Assembly (NCBI RefSeq): GCF_003217295.1
Contig: NZ_QJTJ01000027.1
Coordinates: 1 to 42,296 of the forward strand
Length of the DNA: 42,296 nt
Reading direction: 5' to 3'
Source: Ureibacillus chungkukjangi
Lineage (GTDB): Bacteria > Bacillota > Bacilli > Bacillales_A > Planococcaceae
Shown here: positions 17,799 to 25,805 of the stretch, piece by piece
How the letters are laid out: each line of letters opens with the position of its first letter
Numbering within the stretch: the stretch's first letter is position 1
The notes under the pieces: generated by a model
Told to the model about the DNA's origin: nothing
The model's database searches: none
The model's input: only the letters and a program-made list of their open reading frames with translations
Translations under genes and position numbers: made by a program

Positions 17799-17819
17799 CA
17801 TTTTAGTTGAGGTGAAATA

Positions 17820-18308
17820 ATGTCATTTGAAAAAGTTGTTATTTTTAATTGTGGTAAAGAGGAATATGCAGTTCCGGTAGGCCAGGTTGTTTCTATTGAA
17901 AAATTGAGCCATATTACACCGATTCCGCATTTGCCGAAATATTTACTCGGATTTGCAAGAGTACGTGGGGAACTAATCCCTGTAATTGACTTTAACCGTA
18001 TTCTTTATAATCAGACTAGCCAAGGTGATTTAAGCAGAATGGTTGTACTAAACACCGATATTGTGAATTATGGGCTAGTTGTTGATGAGGCAAAGGAAAT
18101 TTTAAATCTTACAGAAAACGAGATTAAACAAGTCGGGCTTGTAAATTATTCAAAAACTCGTTATTTTACAGCAGTGGCAAACCTAGAAGATCGTATGATA
18201 GCATGTGTAGATCCGAAAATTCTAGTAAACTCACTAGATGGAATTCGCGAAATTATTGAATATCTACATAAACTACTTGAGGATGAAAATAATCAGGTGA
18301 ATTCTTAA
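17820..18308 (+). CDS. CheW-domain chemotaxis coupling protein
   Basis: The 162-residue protein is a single CheW domain: KVVIFNCGKEEYAVPVGQVVSIEKL at the start, then HLPKYLLGFARVRGELIPVIDFNRIL, the typical linker strand, and VNYGLVVDEAKEILNL. CheW couples chemoreceptors to CheA. No receptor, cheA or cheV gene is nearby, so it could be an orphan adaptor or a diverged regulator. It follows the peptidase gene after 21 bases, and GAGGTG precedes the ATG, so the two may be co-transcribed. A terminator follows. There is no response-regulator domain, so it is not CheV. Confidence 0.85.
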   Translation: MSFEKVVIFNCGKEEYAVPVGQVVSIEKLSHITPIPHLPKYLLGFARVRGELIPVIDFNRILYNQTSQGDLSRMVVLNTDIVNYGLVVDEAKEILNLTENEIKQVGLVNYSKTRYFTAVANLEDRMIACVDPKILVNSLDGIREIIEYLHKLLEDENNQVNS

Positions 18309-18312
18309 AAGT

Positions 18313-18358
18313 AAGCTAGTATGGTGAAAAAGTTATTGCACCTACTAGCTTCTTTATT
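18313..18358. terminator. Terminator between convergent cheW-like and dedA genes
   Basis: AAGCTAGTATGGTG (18313-18326) pairs with CACC and TACTAGCTT (18339-18351), with one unpaired base, and is followed by TCTTTATTT. It lies between convergent stops, so it may act both ways, though the minus-strand T run is short. Confidence 0.7.
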
Positions 18359-18365
18359 TGAATAA

Positions 18366-19067
18366 TTAGTTGTGGTTTTCTGATTGGGATTCACTATTAT
18401 TAGTTATCGTTGAATTTTTCTTATAAAAATGAGTTGTAAATCCATAAATACTAGGAATGAACATGATTACTGTTATTAAAACTAAGGTAAATAGCAGGTT
18501 TTCTTCAACCCATGGTATATTTCCTAGGGCAAATCCTGTACCTAACCATACAAAGGTCCAAATCAACGCACCAAGTACATTATAACGGACAAAGTTAATA
18601 TAAGAATGGCCAGTAAAGCCGGCAATGAAAGGAATCATTGTACGCATTAAAGGAATAAAGCGAGAGAAGGTAATAGCAACTTTTTCATATTCATTTAAGA
18701 AGTCACTAGCTTTATCAATACTTGACATAGGTATAATTTTAGTGAGACGATTTTTTTCAGCAGGTATTCTTTTAAAAGCATGTCCGATAAGAAAATTATT
18801 ACTATCAGCTAAAGAAGTTGCAACAAAGAGTAGGAAAAATAAAACAAAGATATTTAATTCACCTACTGCAGCAATTGCACCACTTGCAAACAAAAGAGAA
18901 TCTCCAGGTAAAAAAGATAAGATAACAAAACCTGTTTTACCAAAGACAATTAGAAAGAGCAGTAAATATATATAGATTCCAAACCTGTCTATGTAGAAGT
19001 AAAGTTCAGAATCAAGCCTCCGTAACACTTCAAAGATTTCAGACATATCCAATGTAGCAAACTCCAT
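18366..19067 (-). CDS. DedA-family membrane protein
   Basis: This 233-residue integral membrane protein belongs to the DedA/VTT family, associated with lipid flipping and membrane homeostasis. Hallmarks are GKTGFVILSFLPGDSLLFASGAIAA (about 43-67), a polar segment with F..LIGHAFKRI, then FSRFIPLMRTMIPFIAGFTGHSYINFVRYNVLGALIWTFVWLGTGFALG (about 134-182) with the key arginines. Five hydrophobic segments are visible. The C-terminus is polar (SESQSENHN). No good ribosome site precedes ATG 19067; ATG 19046 is an in-frame alternative. It is divergent from the DUF1648 gene. Confidence 0.92.
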   Translation of the reverse strand: MEFATLDMSEIFEVLRRLDSELYFYIDRFGIYIYLLLFLIVFGKTGFVILSFLPGDSLLFASGAIAAVGELNIFVLFFLLFVATSLADSNNFLIGHAFKRIPAEKNRLTKIIPMSSIDKASDFLNEYEKVAITFSRFIPLMRTMIPFIAGFTGHSYINFVRYNVLGALIWTFVWLGTGFALGNIPWVEENLLFTLVLITVIMFIPSIYGFTTHFYKKNSTITNNSESQSENHN

Positions 19068-19166
19068 TCTGTTATTTCTAAATATATATCTTATTAAATT
19101 ATATTCTTAAAATAAAATAATTAACCTGCATTTATCCTTAATTTAACTTTTTTTCATCAAATTTTT

Positions 19167-19186
19167 ATCTGAATTATAATTCAGAT
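19167..19186. promoter_or_regulatory. Perfect 20-bp palindrome, candidate operator 1
   Basis: ATCTGAATTA (19167-19176) is followed directly by its exact complement TAATTCAGAT (19177-19186). It lies in the divergent region between dedA and the DUF1648 gene, 94 bases before the latter's ATG. A near-identical perfect palindrome (16 of 20 bases the same) lies at 19834-19855, upstream of crcB. Lack of a loop and T-tract favours a protein-binding site. The binding regulator is unknown. Confidence 0.5.
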
Positions 19187-19280
19187 GACTTCTAGCGTAC
19201 AGTCGCTGATAGATTTGAAACTTTTCAGGCTATTTAATCGTAGATATATCTAAAGCTTAATGTGACGTGAGGTGTAATAA

Positions 19281-19790
19281 ATGAAAAAGTATTTGCCATA
19301 TAGACCAGTTCTTTATTTACCTAAAACGAAGAGTGAAAGAATAATGGATATTATAGGGATTACCCTTTTTCTAGGAGCCATACTCTTTGTAGGAGTAAAC
19401 TGGGGCAATATTCCGGAAAGTATACCTGCCCATTTCAATATTGAAGGGGAGATAGATCGTTGGGGTTCCAAATACGAGTTTATATTCCTCCCAATCATAG
19501 CAGTGTTCCTATTTGTGATTATGAGCCTTTTAGAGAAAGCTCCTCATATGCATAATTATCCAGATCGAATCAATGAAGAAAATGTAGAACAATTTTATTT
19601 GCATAGTCGCAAATTACTAAATATCGTAAAAAATTTTTGTTTGATTTTGTTTGCTTATTTAATTGTTCAGATTGGTCGTGTTGCAATAGGGGGAATAGAA
19701 AGGTTCTCGATTGGATTAGTCCCAATTATCTTGATTATCTTATTTGGTACAATCGGAATTGGAATATATAGGCAATCAAAAATAAAGTGA
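19281..19790 (+). CDS. DUF1648-domain membrane protein
   Basis: The 169-residue protein has four membrane helices (about 22-40, 69-86, 113-131, 140-160). Between the first two lies the DUF1648 signature WGNIPESIPAHFNIEGEIDRW followed by GSK. This domain occurs in SdpI-type immunity proteins and in proteins linked to small GntR/ArsR-type regulators; a biochemical role is not established for most. GAGGTG lies 9 bases before the ATG. The gene stands alone between two matching palindromes, which suggests shared control with the crcB genes downstream. Confidence 0.82.
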   Translation: MKKYLPYRPVLYLPKTKSERIMDIIGITLFLGAILFVGVNWGNIPESIPAHFNIEGEIDRWGSKYEFIFLPIIAVFLFVIMSLLEKAPHMHNYPDRINEENVEQFYLHSRKLLNIVKNFCLILFAYLIVQIGRVAIGGIERFSIGLVPIILIILFGTIGIGIYRQSKIK

Positions 19791-19833
19791 ATTACGAGCA
19801 ATTACAATTTAATTCGTGGTGGGAAGAATGGAA

Positions 19834-19855
19834 TATCTATATTATAATATAGATA
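19834..19855. promoter_or_regulatory. Perfect 22-bp palindrome, candidate operator 2
   Basis: TATCTATATTA (19834-19844) is followed by its exact complement TAATATAGATA (19845-19855). It lies 44 bases after the DUF1648 gene and 122 before crcB. Its inner 20 bases match the palindrome at 19167-19186 at 16 positions, and the substitutions keep the symmetry. There is no T run after it, so a terminator is unlikely. Confidence 0.5.
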
Positions 19856-19977
19856 AAAATGGTAATTGAACGAGACTAGATACGGGTTGTTTTTTAAAGC
19901 TTTTGTAAAAGCATATTCAGTAAAAAATATATTATTAAAATATAATTAGTGATTCGTTCCTGATTGGGGAGAGCTTT

Positions 19978-20337
19978 TTGCAAAATCTGATTCAAGTATT
20001 TTTAGGTGGTATGTTAGGTAGTGCACTGCGCTATTTAGTTCAATTATATACAAATACCTCCATCATGCTTTGGATTGTAAATATTTTAGGTAGCCTTATC
20101 CTTGGTAGCTTAAATGGATACTTTTTAAAAAATGAGAAGCCGTCAAATTTATTTTTAACGACAGGAATGCTTGGTGCTTTTACTACATTCTCTACCTTTA
20201 CGGGTAACTGGTTCAGCCTGCTGCAAGAGAACCTGCTTTCCGGAATTGTGTATGGTTTAGTCATGACTTTGCTATGTTTTATAGCGGCTTTATTAGGGTA
20301 CATTTTGAATCGAGGTAAGCAAGCATGGAATGGATAA
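19978..20337 (+). CDS. crcB: CrcB/Fluc fluoride ion channel, first of a pair
   Basis: This is a 119-residue four-helix membrane protein of the Fluc family, which exports fluoride. Motifs: GGMLGSALRYLVQLY in helix 1, NILGSLILGSLNGYF in helix 2 (conserved Asn), and the GMLGAFTTFSTFTGNW break in helix 3, which lines the pore. The start is TTG at 19978 with GGGGAGAG just upstream. Many Bacillales carry two adjacent unequal crcB genes whose products form a heterodimer with opposite topologies. The next gene overlaps this one by 13 bases, which fits that. No fluoride riboswitch was recognised in 19791-19977. Confidence 0.92.
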   Translation: MQNLIQVFLGGMLGSALRYLVQLYTNTSIMLWIVNILGSLILGSLNGYFLKNEKPSNLFLTTGMLGAFTTFSTFTGNWFSLLQENLLSGIVYGLVMTLLCFIAALLGYILNRGKQAWNG

Positions 20338-20672
20338 TGGTGTCGTTCGGAGGAGGTGTAGGGGCTGCACTACGGTATTTGGTTCAACTATGGATTGTTA
20401 AAATTAAAATTTCTTCCTATTGGGCTACCGCTTCTGTGAATGTGTTAGGGTCAATTTTTCTTGGGATTGCAAGTCATGGCGTAATTGAATCAAGTACCAT
20501 CCTTGCGTTTTTAACAGTTGGGATTTTAGGGGCTTTTACAACCTTTTCAACCTTTGCATTTGATATCGTAAAATTGATTGAAGCAAAAAAATGGAGAACA
20601 GTATTTTTATTTATAAGCGTGAATTTAATTGGTGGTATTCTTGGATTTTTAATAGGTTGGGCGCTTAAGTAA
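20325..20672 (+). CDS. crcB: CrcB/Fluc fluoride ion channel, second of a pair
   Basis: This is the 115-residue partner of the preceding Fluc protein. Motifs: GGGVGAALRYLVQLW, NVLGSIFLGIASHG and VGILGAFTTFSTFAFDIVKL, with four membrane helices. GAGGT lies 8 bases before the ATG inside the end of the first gene, and the two reading frames overlap, so translation is coupled. The loop charge differs between the two proteins (this one has basic residues around WIVKIKISS and EAKKWR), as expected for opposite membrane orientation. Whether it works as a homodimer or heterodimer cannot be read from sequence. Confidence 0.92.
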   Translation: MEWIMVSFGGGVGAALRYLVQLWIVKIKISSYWATASVNVLGSIFLGIASHGVIESSTILAFLTVGILGAFTTFSTFAFDIVKLIEAKKWRTVFLFISVNLIGGILGFLIGWALK

Positions 20673-20714
20673 TAATTGATATAGTAAAATACATACATTA
20701 AAGGCGGTACTGAC

Positions 20715-21206
20715 ATGAAGGCATATTTAGCAAATGGATTATTTTCAATAGGGGACAGATTGGTAAATGAAATGCTTGCCAAGGAAATTCGTAAAGAATT
20801 ACCTGAAATTGATCTCTATGTTCCACAAGAAAATGATGCAATTAACGACAAACAAGCATTTGCCAATAGTATAGCAATTGCAGAGGCAGATATGGAAAAA
20901 TTACAAAATAGTGATGTATTAATTGCTGTTTTAGATGGCATTGAGGTTGACTCTGGTGTAGCAGCGGAAATCGGCGCATTTTCTACCTACAACCGACCAA
21001 TCATTGCGTTATTTTCGGATGTACGCCAATTAGGACGAGAAAATCAACAAAAAATTAATGCCCTTGTTGAAGATGGCACAGAAAATCAATTCATATATCG
21101 AAATTTATTTGTAATCGGCATAATTAAAAGAAATGGTGTCATCGTAAGTACAGTGGATGCTGTTGTTGAAAATGTGAAAAGGTATTTAAAGGAGGAAAAA
21201 CAGTGA
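20715..21206 (+). CDS. Nucleoside 2-deoxyribosyltransferase family protein
   Basis: This 163-residue protein has the fold signature of nucleoside 2-deoxyribosyltransferases: N-terminal KAYLANGLFSIGDRLVNE, VPQENDAINDKQA, then the active-site region DVLIAVLDGIEVDSGVAAEIGAF (about 75-97). There the glutamate of AAEIG is the expected catalytic nucleophile and DG/DSG bind the sugar. These enzymes exchange bases between deoxynucleosides, or hydrolyse nucleotides or related N-glycosides in diverged members. The exact substrate is unknown. AAGGCGG precedes the ATG. Its stop overlaps the start of the DUF4064 gene (GTGA), so the two form an operon. Confidence 0.85.
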   Translation: MKAYLANGLFSIGDRLVNEMLAKEIRKELPEIDLYVPQENDAINDKQAFANSIAIAEADMEKLQNSDVLIAVLDGIEVDSGVAAEIGAFSTYNRPIIALFSDVRQLGRENQQKINALVEDGTENQFIYRNLFVIGIIKRNGVIVSTVDAVVENVKRYLKEEKQ

Positions 21207-21679
21207 AAAGAACGGGTGAAAAGGTTTTAAGTATTATTGCACATGTACTTAATGTGTTAGCGGTAGGTTTATTGATTGTAATGCTATTTGGCAGCAGGAT
21301 GTTTATGGATATGACCATGAGCGACCCTGTTTTACAGAGTGAATTTGAAAGTCAAATGTCTGCAAGTGGATTAACGCAAGCTGAGATGGATGATCTGCTA
21401 TTATATATGGATGATTTTATTGGCTTTATAAGCGGAGTAGGCTGGGTGTTTGTAGTTTTAGGTCTCATTGCATTAGTACTTGGAATTATTGGTACATTCA
21501 GAGTCGACAAAAATGCAAAATTAGCGGGAATCTTATTTAGTATTTCAGCGGTTTTATCGGGGATTATTTCACTACAAGGTATTTTGTTGATCATTGCTGC
21601 TATAATGTGCTTTGTACGAAAACCAAAATCAGACATCTCTCTTCAAAAGACAGATGAAAATGGGTATGTTATTGATTAA
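21203..21679 (+). CDS. DUF4064-like membrane protein
   Basis: This is a 158-residue membrane protein with a first helix at about 9-30, an acidic extracytoplasmic-type loop (MSDPVLQSEFESQMSASGLT to about 72), a second helix at about 78-97 and two more hydrophobic segments between 107 and 135. The tail is polar. The layout matches the DUF4064 family of small Firmicute membrane proteins, function unknown. The start is GTG overlapping the upstream stop, with AAGGAGG before it, so it is translationally coupled to the deoxyribosyltransferase-like gene. Confidence 0.75.
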   Translation: MKRTGEKVLSIIAHVLNVLAVGLLIVMLFGSRMFMDMTMSDPVLQSEFESQMSASGLTQAEMDDLLLYMDDFIGFISGVGWVFVVLGLIALVLGIIGTFRVDKNAKLAGILFSISAVLSGIISLQGILLIIAAIMCFVRKPKSDISLQKTDENGYVID

Positions 21680-22084
21680 TTAGATTGGATTTAAAGTTCG
21701 GAAAACAGCTCTATATTGAGAGAAAGTTAAGCCTGTCTCAGTTGGCGATTATGTTATTTGGATTCGACAATTAATTGAATGATTTTAAAAAAAGTATGGC
21801 AATTCATAATGGAATGTGCCATGCTTTTTTAATTTTTAAAATTTAACTCTAATTTTCATAAAGGTAATTAAAAGGAGGAAAATTCCGGTTTACTGCTTAA
21901 AAAATGCCCAAATGAATGAATTTGGGCAATATAGACGGAAAAAATTCCTTTATTTTAAGTGAAATATGGGTTTTTTTAAATTTAAAAGGAAATTTTCCGC
22001 TTATCCCCAAACCCAAATTCCTTTAACCAACTGAATGGGAAATCACCATTTTAAATGCAAGTGTAAAATCGTCCCTAAATTACT
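21680..22084. other. 405-base non-coding interval with several hairpins
   Basis: No gene was seen. The interval holds a terminator (21787-21830), a perfect 9-bp hairpin (TGCCCAAAT 21905-21913 with ATTTGGGCA 21920-21928), and a long imperfect inverted repeat (CGGAAAAAATTCCTTT 21936-21951 with AAAAGGAAATTTTCCG 21984-21999, one bulged base). A third related GGAAAATTCCGG lies at 21877-21888. The repeated GGAAAA/TTTTCC theme suggests a small repetitive element, but no target duplication was identified. Confidence 0.5.
21787..21830 (+). terminator. Terminator after the DUF4064 gene
   Basis: AAAAAAAGTATGGCA (21787-21801) pairs with TGCCATGCTTTTTT (21817-21830) through one G-T pair, with the T run built into the stem end. 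Confidence 0.75.
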
Positions 22085-22606
22085 TCAAGCCTTGTAAGCA
22101 ATTTTCTCTAGTGCTAATAGCTTTTCTTTTACATCCAAGCCGCCGCTAAAGCCAGTCAGTGTTCCACTTTTACCTAATACACGATGGCAAGGGATGACGA
22201 TGGCAACAGGATTAGAGCCGATTGCTGTTCCCACTGCTCTCACAGCTTTAGGGTTTCCTATCTGATTTGCAATGTCAGAGTAGCAAAAAGATTTACCATA
22301 CGGAATTGCACTCAGTGCCTTCCAAACATTCATCTGAAAATTGGTACCATGAACGTCAAAAGGGAAGGTGAATTGCTTTCTTGCTCCATCAAAATACTCT
22401 TTTAATTGGTCTGTATAAGTAGTTAATTTATCTTCTGCCTCGATTAAACGACAGTCTGGAAATTGTTTTATGCTGCTTTTAGCCAAATCGTCTATTGAGG
22501 AGTGCTCTGTCCCTAGATAACATAGTCCTTTTTCAGTTGCTGCAATATAGACTTGCCATTCTTTATGTAATAGTAATTGATAATAAATAATCGTTTCTCC
22601 TGCCAT
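22085..22606 (-). CDS. ogt: Methylated-DNA-[protein]-cysteine S-methyltransferase
   Basis: This suicide repair protein takes alkyl groups from O6-alkylguanine onto its own cysteine. The C-terminal domain has FQMNVWKALSAIPYGKSFCYSDIA, NPKAVRAVGTAIGSNP and the active site VIPCHRVLGKSGTLTGFSGG with the acceptor at C140. The N-terminal ribonuclease-like domain occupies about 1-85. ATG 22606 (MAGETIIYY) is chosen because GGAGGT lies 7 bases upstream; an ATG 33 bases further up has no such site. The resulting 173 residues are normal for Ogt. It is a single gene on the minus strand. Confidence 0.95.
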   Translation of the reverse strand: MAGETIIYYQLLLHKEWQVYIAATEKGLCYLGTEHSSIDDLAKSSIKQFPDCRLIEAEDKLTTYTDQLKEYFDGARKQFTFPFDVHGTNFQMNVWKALSAIPYGKSFCYSDIANQIGNPKAVRAVGTAIGSNPVAIVIPCHRVLGKSGTLTGFSGGLDVKEKLLALEKIAYKA

Positions 22607-22847
22607 AAAAAACACCTCCAATAATCTATAATCTATCATGAATATTTTAACCTATTTAAAGCCAGTGAACAGGCATTATTTAAATGATGCAAGTTTAAAA
22701 ATAAAATACTTGGAAAAAGTAATAATGTTTAGTATTTCTGCCAAGAAAAATTCTTCAACTTACTTTAGAGGATAAAATGGTGACTTTTTCATCATAATTA
22801 TTTGGTAGATATGAATGAAATTACTTAACAAGTTGGAGGGAAAGTTA

Positions 22848-23387
22848 ATGTTGAAAATTGGTATAGTTTTAGGAAGTACTCGTGAAGGTCGAGTTAGTCC
22901 ACAAGTTGGAGAATGGGTAAAAGGGATTGCGGATAGTCGTGGAGATGCCACATATGAAATCCTTGATATTGCAAATTACAAATTACCGTTATTAGGAGAA
23001 CCAGGTGGAGATGCTTCGGGTGTCGGTGATTGGTCAGCAAGTGTTTCTAGCTGTGATGGATTTGTTTTCATCGTTCAGGAATATAATCATTCACTCTCAG
23101 GCGCTCTGAAAAATGCTTTAGACTTCTTGCGTGATGAATGGCATAACAAAGCTGCTGGTATTGTTAGTTATGGCTCTGTTGGTGGAGCCCGTGCTGCCGA
23201 GCATCTACGTGGCATATTAGGGGAATTACTTGTTGCAGACGTTCGTGTACATCCAGCACTATCATTATTTACTGATTTTGAAAATGGTACAGTATTCAAA
23301 CCAAAGGATGTACAAAATCAATCTGTAAATGATATGTTAGATCAGCTAATTTCATGGAGTACAGCTCTTAAAACAATCCGTAAATAA
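22848..23387 (+). CDS. NADPH-dependent FMN reductase family protein
   Basis: This 179-residue flavodoxin-fold protein has the FMN-binding start LKIGIVLGSTREGRVSPQVG (1-21), the central FIVQEYNHSLSGALKNALDFL (about 78-98) that is typical of NADPH-dependent FMN reductases and azoreductase-like enzymes, and YGSVGGARAAEHLRGIL (about 112-128). Such proteins reduce flavins, quinones or metals with NADPH; the actual acceptor is unknown. ATG 22848 is chosen over one 33 bases upstream because GGAGGG lies 7 bases before it and the family begins at this KIGIVLGS strand. A strong terminator follows. Confidence 0.9.
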   Translation: MLKIGIVLGSTREGRVSPQVGEWVKGIADSRGDATYEILDIANYKLPLLGEPGGDASGVGDWSASVSSCDGFVFIVQEYNHSLSGALKNALDFLRDEWHNKAAGIVSYGSVGGARAAEHLRGILGELLVADVRVHPALSLFTDFENGTVFKPKDVQNQSVNDMLDQLISWSTALKTIRK

Positions 23388-23396
23388 TTTATTATT

Positions 23397-23428
23397 AGCC
23401 CACTCATTTTTTATGAGTGGGCTTTTTT
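23397..23428 (+). terminator. Terminator after the FMN reductase gene
   Basis: A perfect 11-bp stem (AGCCCACTCAT 23397-23407 with ATGAGTGGGCT 23413-23423), 5-base loop and a run of T. Confidence 0.92.
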
Positions 23429-23584
23429 CTGAAATCAGCTCGATTATTCAAGCAATTTTCTATACAGTTTCCATACTAAGGTTTAAAATAAAGTAAATAG
23501 TTTGAAAATTACAGCTGAAAAAATCATATTTATATAGTATAGAAGATTTTCACTTTGTATGGATGGGATTAGGGGGATTCTGTT

Positions 23585-24376
23585 GTGAGGATTCAAATAA
23601 GTAATGTAACAGTCACTAAGAACAAAAAGGATATTTTAAAAAATGTTGAGTGGAAGGTGGAAAAAGGGCAACACTGGTCAATTTTAGGTTTAAATGGTTC
23701 CGGCAAAACGACTTTATTAAATATAATAAATGGTTATCTACACCCTACTGTTGGTCAGGTAGAAGTACTAGGGGAATTGTTTGGAAAAACGTATATACCG
23801 GATTTGCGAAAACAAATGGGACTAATTAGTTCTTCTATACAACAGCAAATACAGGAAATTGAAAGTGTTTTAAGTATTGTTTTAAGTGGGAAATTTGCCT
23901 CGATTGGTCTATGGGAGGCTGTGGACCAGGCAGATGTAGAGCAAGCGAAAGCTTATATGAGTTTACTGAAATGTGAGCATTTGCAAGATCGGGAGTACAG
24001 AACTTTGTCACAGGGGGAACGCCAGAGAATATTAATCGCAAGAGCGTTAATGGCTAGCCCTAAATTACTAATATTAGACGAGCCCTGTAACGGATTAGAT
24101 ATTATAGCTCGAGAAGAATTACTGAAAATCATTGAAACTGTATCAAAAACCAATGAATGTCCTACACTTATTTATGTAACACATCATGTTGAAGAAATAC
24201 TTCCATGCTTTACTCACACTTTATTATTAAAAAATGGGGAAGTATTTAAACAAGGCAGATCTAACGAAATTTTAACTGAGAAAACTTTATCGGACTTTTA
24301 TGACCGTCCTATTTCGGTTCAAATTGAGCAAAATCGAACATGGCTTGCTTTAAAGGAAATTGTAGAACAAAAATAG
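23585..24376 (+). CDS. ABC transporter ATP-binding protein without a visible permease partner
   Basis: This 263-residue ATPase has the Walker A GLNGSGKTT (about 36-44), the signature LSQGERQRI (about 141-149), Walker B LLILDEP (about 161-167) and the switch histidine in YVTHHVEE. It resembles the YlmA-type ATPases of Bacillus, which also lack an adjacent membrane gene. It probably pairs with a permease encoded elsewhere or has a non-transport role. The start is GTG with AGGGGGA 8 bases upstream. It stands between the FMN reductase and signal peptidase genes with sizeable gaps on both sides, so it is likely monocistronic. Confidence 0.88.
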   Translation: MRIQISNVTVTKNKKDILKNVEWKVEKGQHWSILGLNGSGKTTLLNIINGYLHPTVGQVEVLGELFGKTYIPDLRKQMGLISSSIQQQIQEIESVLSIVLSGKFASIGLWEAVDQADVEQAKAYMSLLKCEHLQDREYRTLSQGERQRILIARALMASPKLLILDEPCNGLDIIAREELLKIIETVSKTNECPTLIYVTHHVEEILPCFTHTLLLKNGEVFKQGRSNEILTEKTLSDFYDRPISVQIEQNRTWLALKEIVEQK

Positions 24377-24491
24377 ACATTAAAAACAAGGATTATACAT
24401 TATTATTCATGTTAAAAGATGCTGAACATATAATTTATTGAAAATGATGAAGACTATAGGGAAATAGTAAGATATCAAAAGGGGGATAATT

Positions 24492-25055
24492 ATGACAGAA
24501 CAAACTAAACCAAAAAGCGAATTTATGTCTTGGTTAGTTGCTATTTTTTTTGGAATTGTCATTTCATTTGTATGTCGTGAATTCATTTTTTCCCCACTTA
24601 TTGTTAAAGGTGCTTCCATGGTGCCTACATATGAGAATCAGGATGTAATAATTGTTAGTAAAATAAGTGAAATCAATCGTTTTGATCAGATTGTATTTGA
24701 AGCACCTTACGAAAAAGAGTATTATATCAAAAGAGTTATAGGGTTGCCCGGTGATACCGTTGAAATGAAGGACGATATCCTAATCATAAATAATACAGAA
24801 TATGAAGAAGCCTATGTGAATCGAGATGATAGTAATCCATTTCAAAAACGGGTAACTGAAAACTTTACATTAGAAGAAATTACCGGATATAAAACGGTAC
24901 CTAAAGGCTATTTATTTGTTTTAGGGGATAATCGGTTAAGAAGCTCTGATAGTAGACATTTTGGCTTAATACCAATTGAATCTGTATTAGGTGAATCGAA
25001 ATTCCGAATCTATCCGTTAAGTAACATCAAGTTATTTAACACAAGTAAAGAATAG
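24492..25055 (+). CDS. lepB: Type I signal peptidase
   Basis: This membrane-anchored serine protease removes signal peptides from exported proteins. The 187 residues have one N-terminal helix (about 13-33), the catalytic serine S42 in VKGASMVPT, the general base K80 in YYIKRVIGLPGD, and the conserved box GDNRLRSSDSRHFG near 141-154. Size and single anchor are typical of Bacillus Sip-type enzymes. AAGGGGG lies upstream of the ATG. It is a single-gene unit with a terminator just after the stop. Bacillales often carry several paralogues, so this one need not be essential. Confidence 0.95.
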   Translation: MTEQTKPKSEFMSWLVAIFFGIVISFVCREFIFSPLIVKGASMVPTYENQDVIIVSKISEINRFDQIVFEAPYEKEYYIKRVIGLPGDTVEMKDDILIINNTEYEEAYVNRDDSNPFQKRVTENFTLEEITGYKTVPKGYLFVLGDNRLRSSDSRHFGLIPIESVLGESKFRIYPLSNIKLFNTSKE

Positions 25056-25056
25056 C

Positions 25057-25091
25057 AAAGTGGGACTGACATCTGTTAGTCTCACTTTTTT
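25057..25091 (+). terminator. Terminator after lepB
   Basis: AAAGTGGGACT (25057-25067) pairs with AGTCTCACTTT (25078-25088) with one G-T pair, then continues into T. It begins right after the stop codon. Confidence 0.85.
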
Positions 25092-25248
25092 ACAGAGGGT
25101 ATACAATTGGGCTGAGAACAACTTGGCCTGATTACACATTACCGGCTTATAACAAATTTTAACTCAATAAGATGCTACATTACATTGGGTTTATATGCTG
25201 TTATTTAATATGATGGTAGAGACAACTATTCATTGGAGGGTATCTTAC

Positions 25249-25728
25249 ATGCTAGCTAAAATTTATAAGAGTGGTACAAGTTATACAGCAGAATATGAAC
25301 GAGTATATGATGAACCAAGTGAAAAAGTTTGGACGTCATTAATAAGCAATGAAAAGTTTAAGTTTTGGATGGAACATCTTGAAATAACAGACCTAAGAAA
25401 AGGTGGAAATATTAATTTTCATTATAATGATGGGTCAGGTAATCTGGAGAAAATACTGATAACAGACTATGTTGAGGGGAAAGTCCTCCAGTTTGAATGG
25501 GGAGAAGATACTGTTAGATTTGAAATCACTCCTGCTGACACAGGTTCACAATTAATCATGAAACAAATTCTCACAACTATTACAGACCACACGCCGAAAG
25601 ATTTAGCAGGCTGGCATGTTTGCTTGTTAGGATTCAGTGATATTGTAACAGGTGAAACAAATCTACTTCCAAACGATGAATGGGAAAAATGGTATGTAGA
25701 GTATAAGTTGTTGGTTGAGCATTTATAA
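25249..25728 (+). CDS. SRPBCC / AHSA1-like protein
   Basis: This 159-residue protein has the START-like helix-grip pattern of the AHSA1 group: YERVYDEPSEKVWTSLISNEKFKFWM at the N-terminus, G..F.Y.DGSGNLE in the middle, GKVLQFEWGEDTVRFEI strands, and a long C-terminal helix beginning GWHVCLLGFSDIV. Members bind small hydrophobic ligands or act as Hsp90-type co-factors; here the ligand is unknown. ATG 25249 is chosen because GGAGGG lies 8 bases before it. An in-frame extension upstream to 25195 has no such site. It is a single gene with its own terminator. Confidence 0.82.
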   Translation: MLAKIYKSGTSYTAEYERVYDEPSEKVWTSLISNEKFKFWMEHLEITDLRKGGNINFHYNDGSGNLEKILITDYVEGKVLQFEWGEDTVRFEITPADTGSQLIMKQILTTITDHTPKDLAGWHVCLLGFSDIVTGETNLLPNDEWEKWYVEYKLLVEHL

Positions 25729-25738
25729 AACCTTAGGG

Positions 25739-25775
25739 GAGTGTAGACAGGTAATAATCGTCTACACTCTTTTTT
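25739..25775 (+). terminator. Terminator after the SRPBCC gene
   Basis: A perfect 10-bp stem (GAGTGTAGAC 25739-25748 with GTCTACACTC 25760-25769) and six T. Confidence 0.88.
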
Positions 25776-25805
25776 AACCACAAATAAGAACTTTCTTTTA
25801 CCCCC

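Noticed and set aside
19791..19977. Fluoride riboswitch upstream of the crcB pair
   Set aside because: The expected GGNGAUGG-type start and pseudoknot partner were not found; only a palindrome and AT-rich sequence are present.
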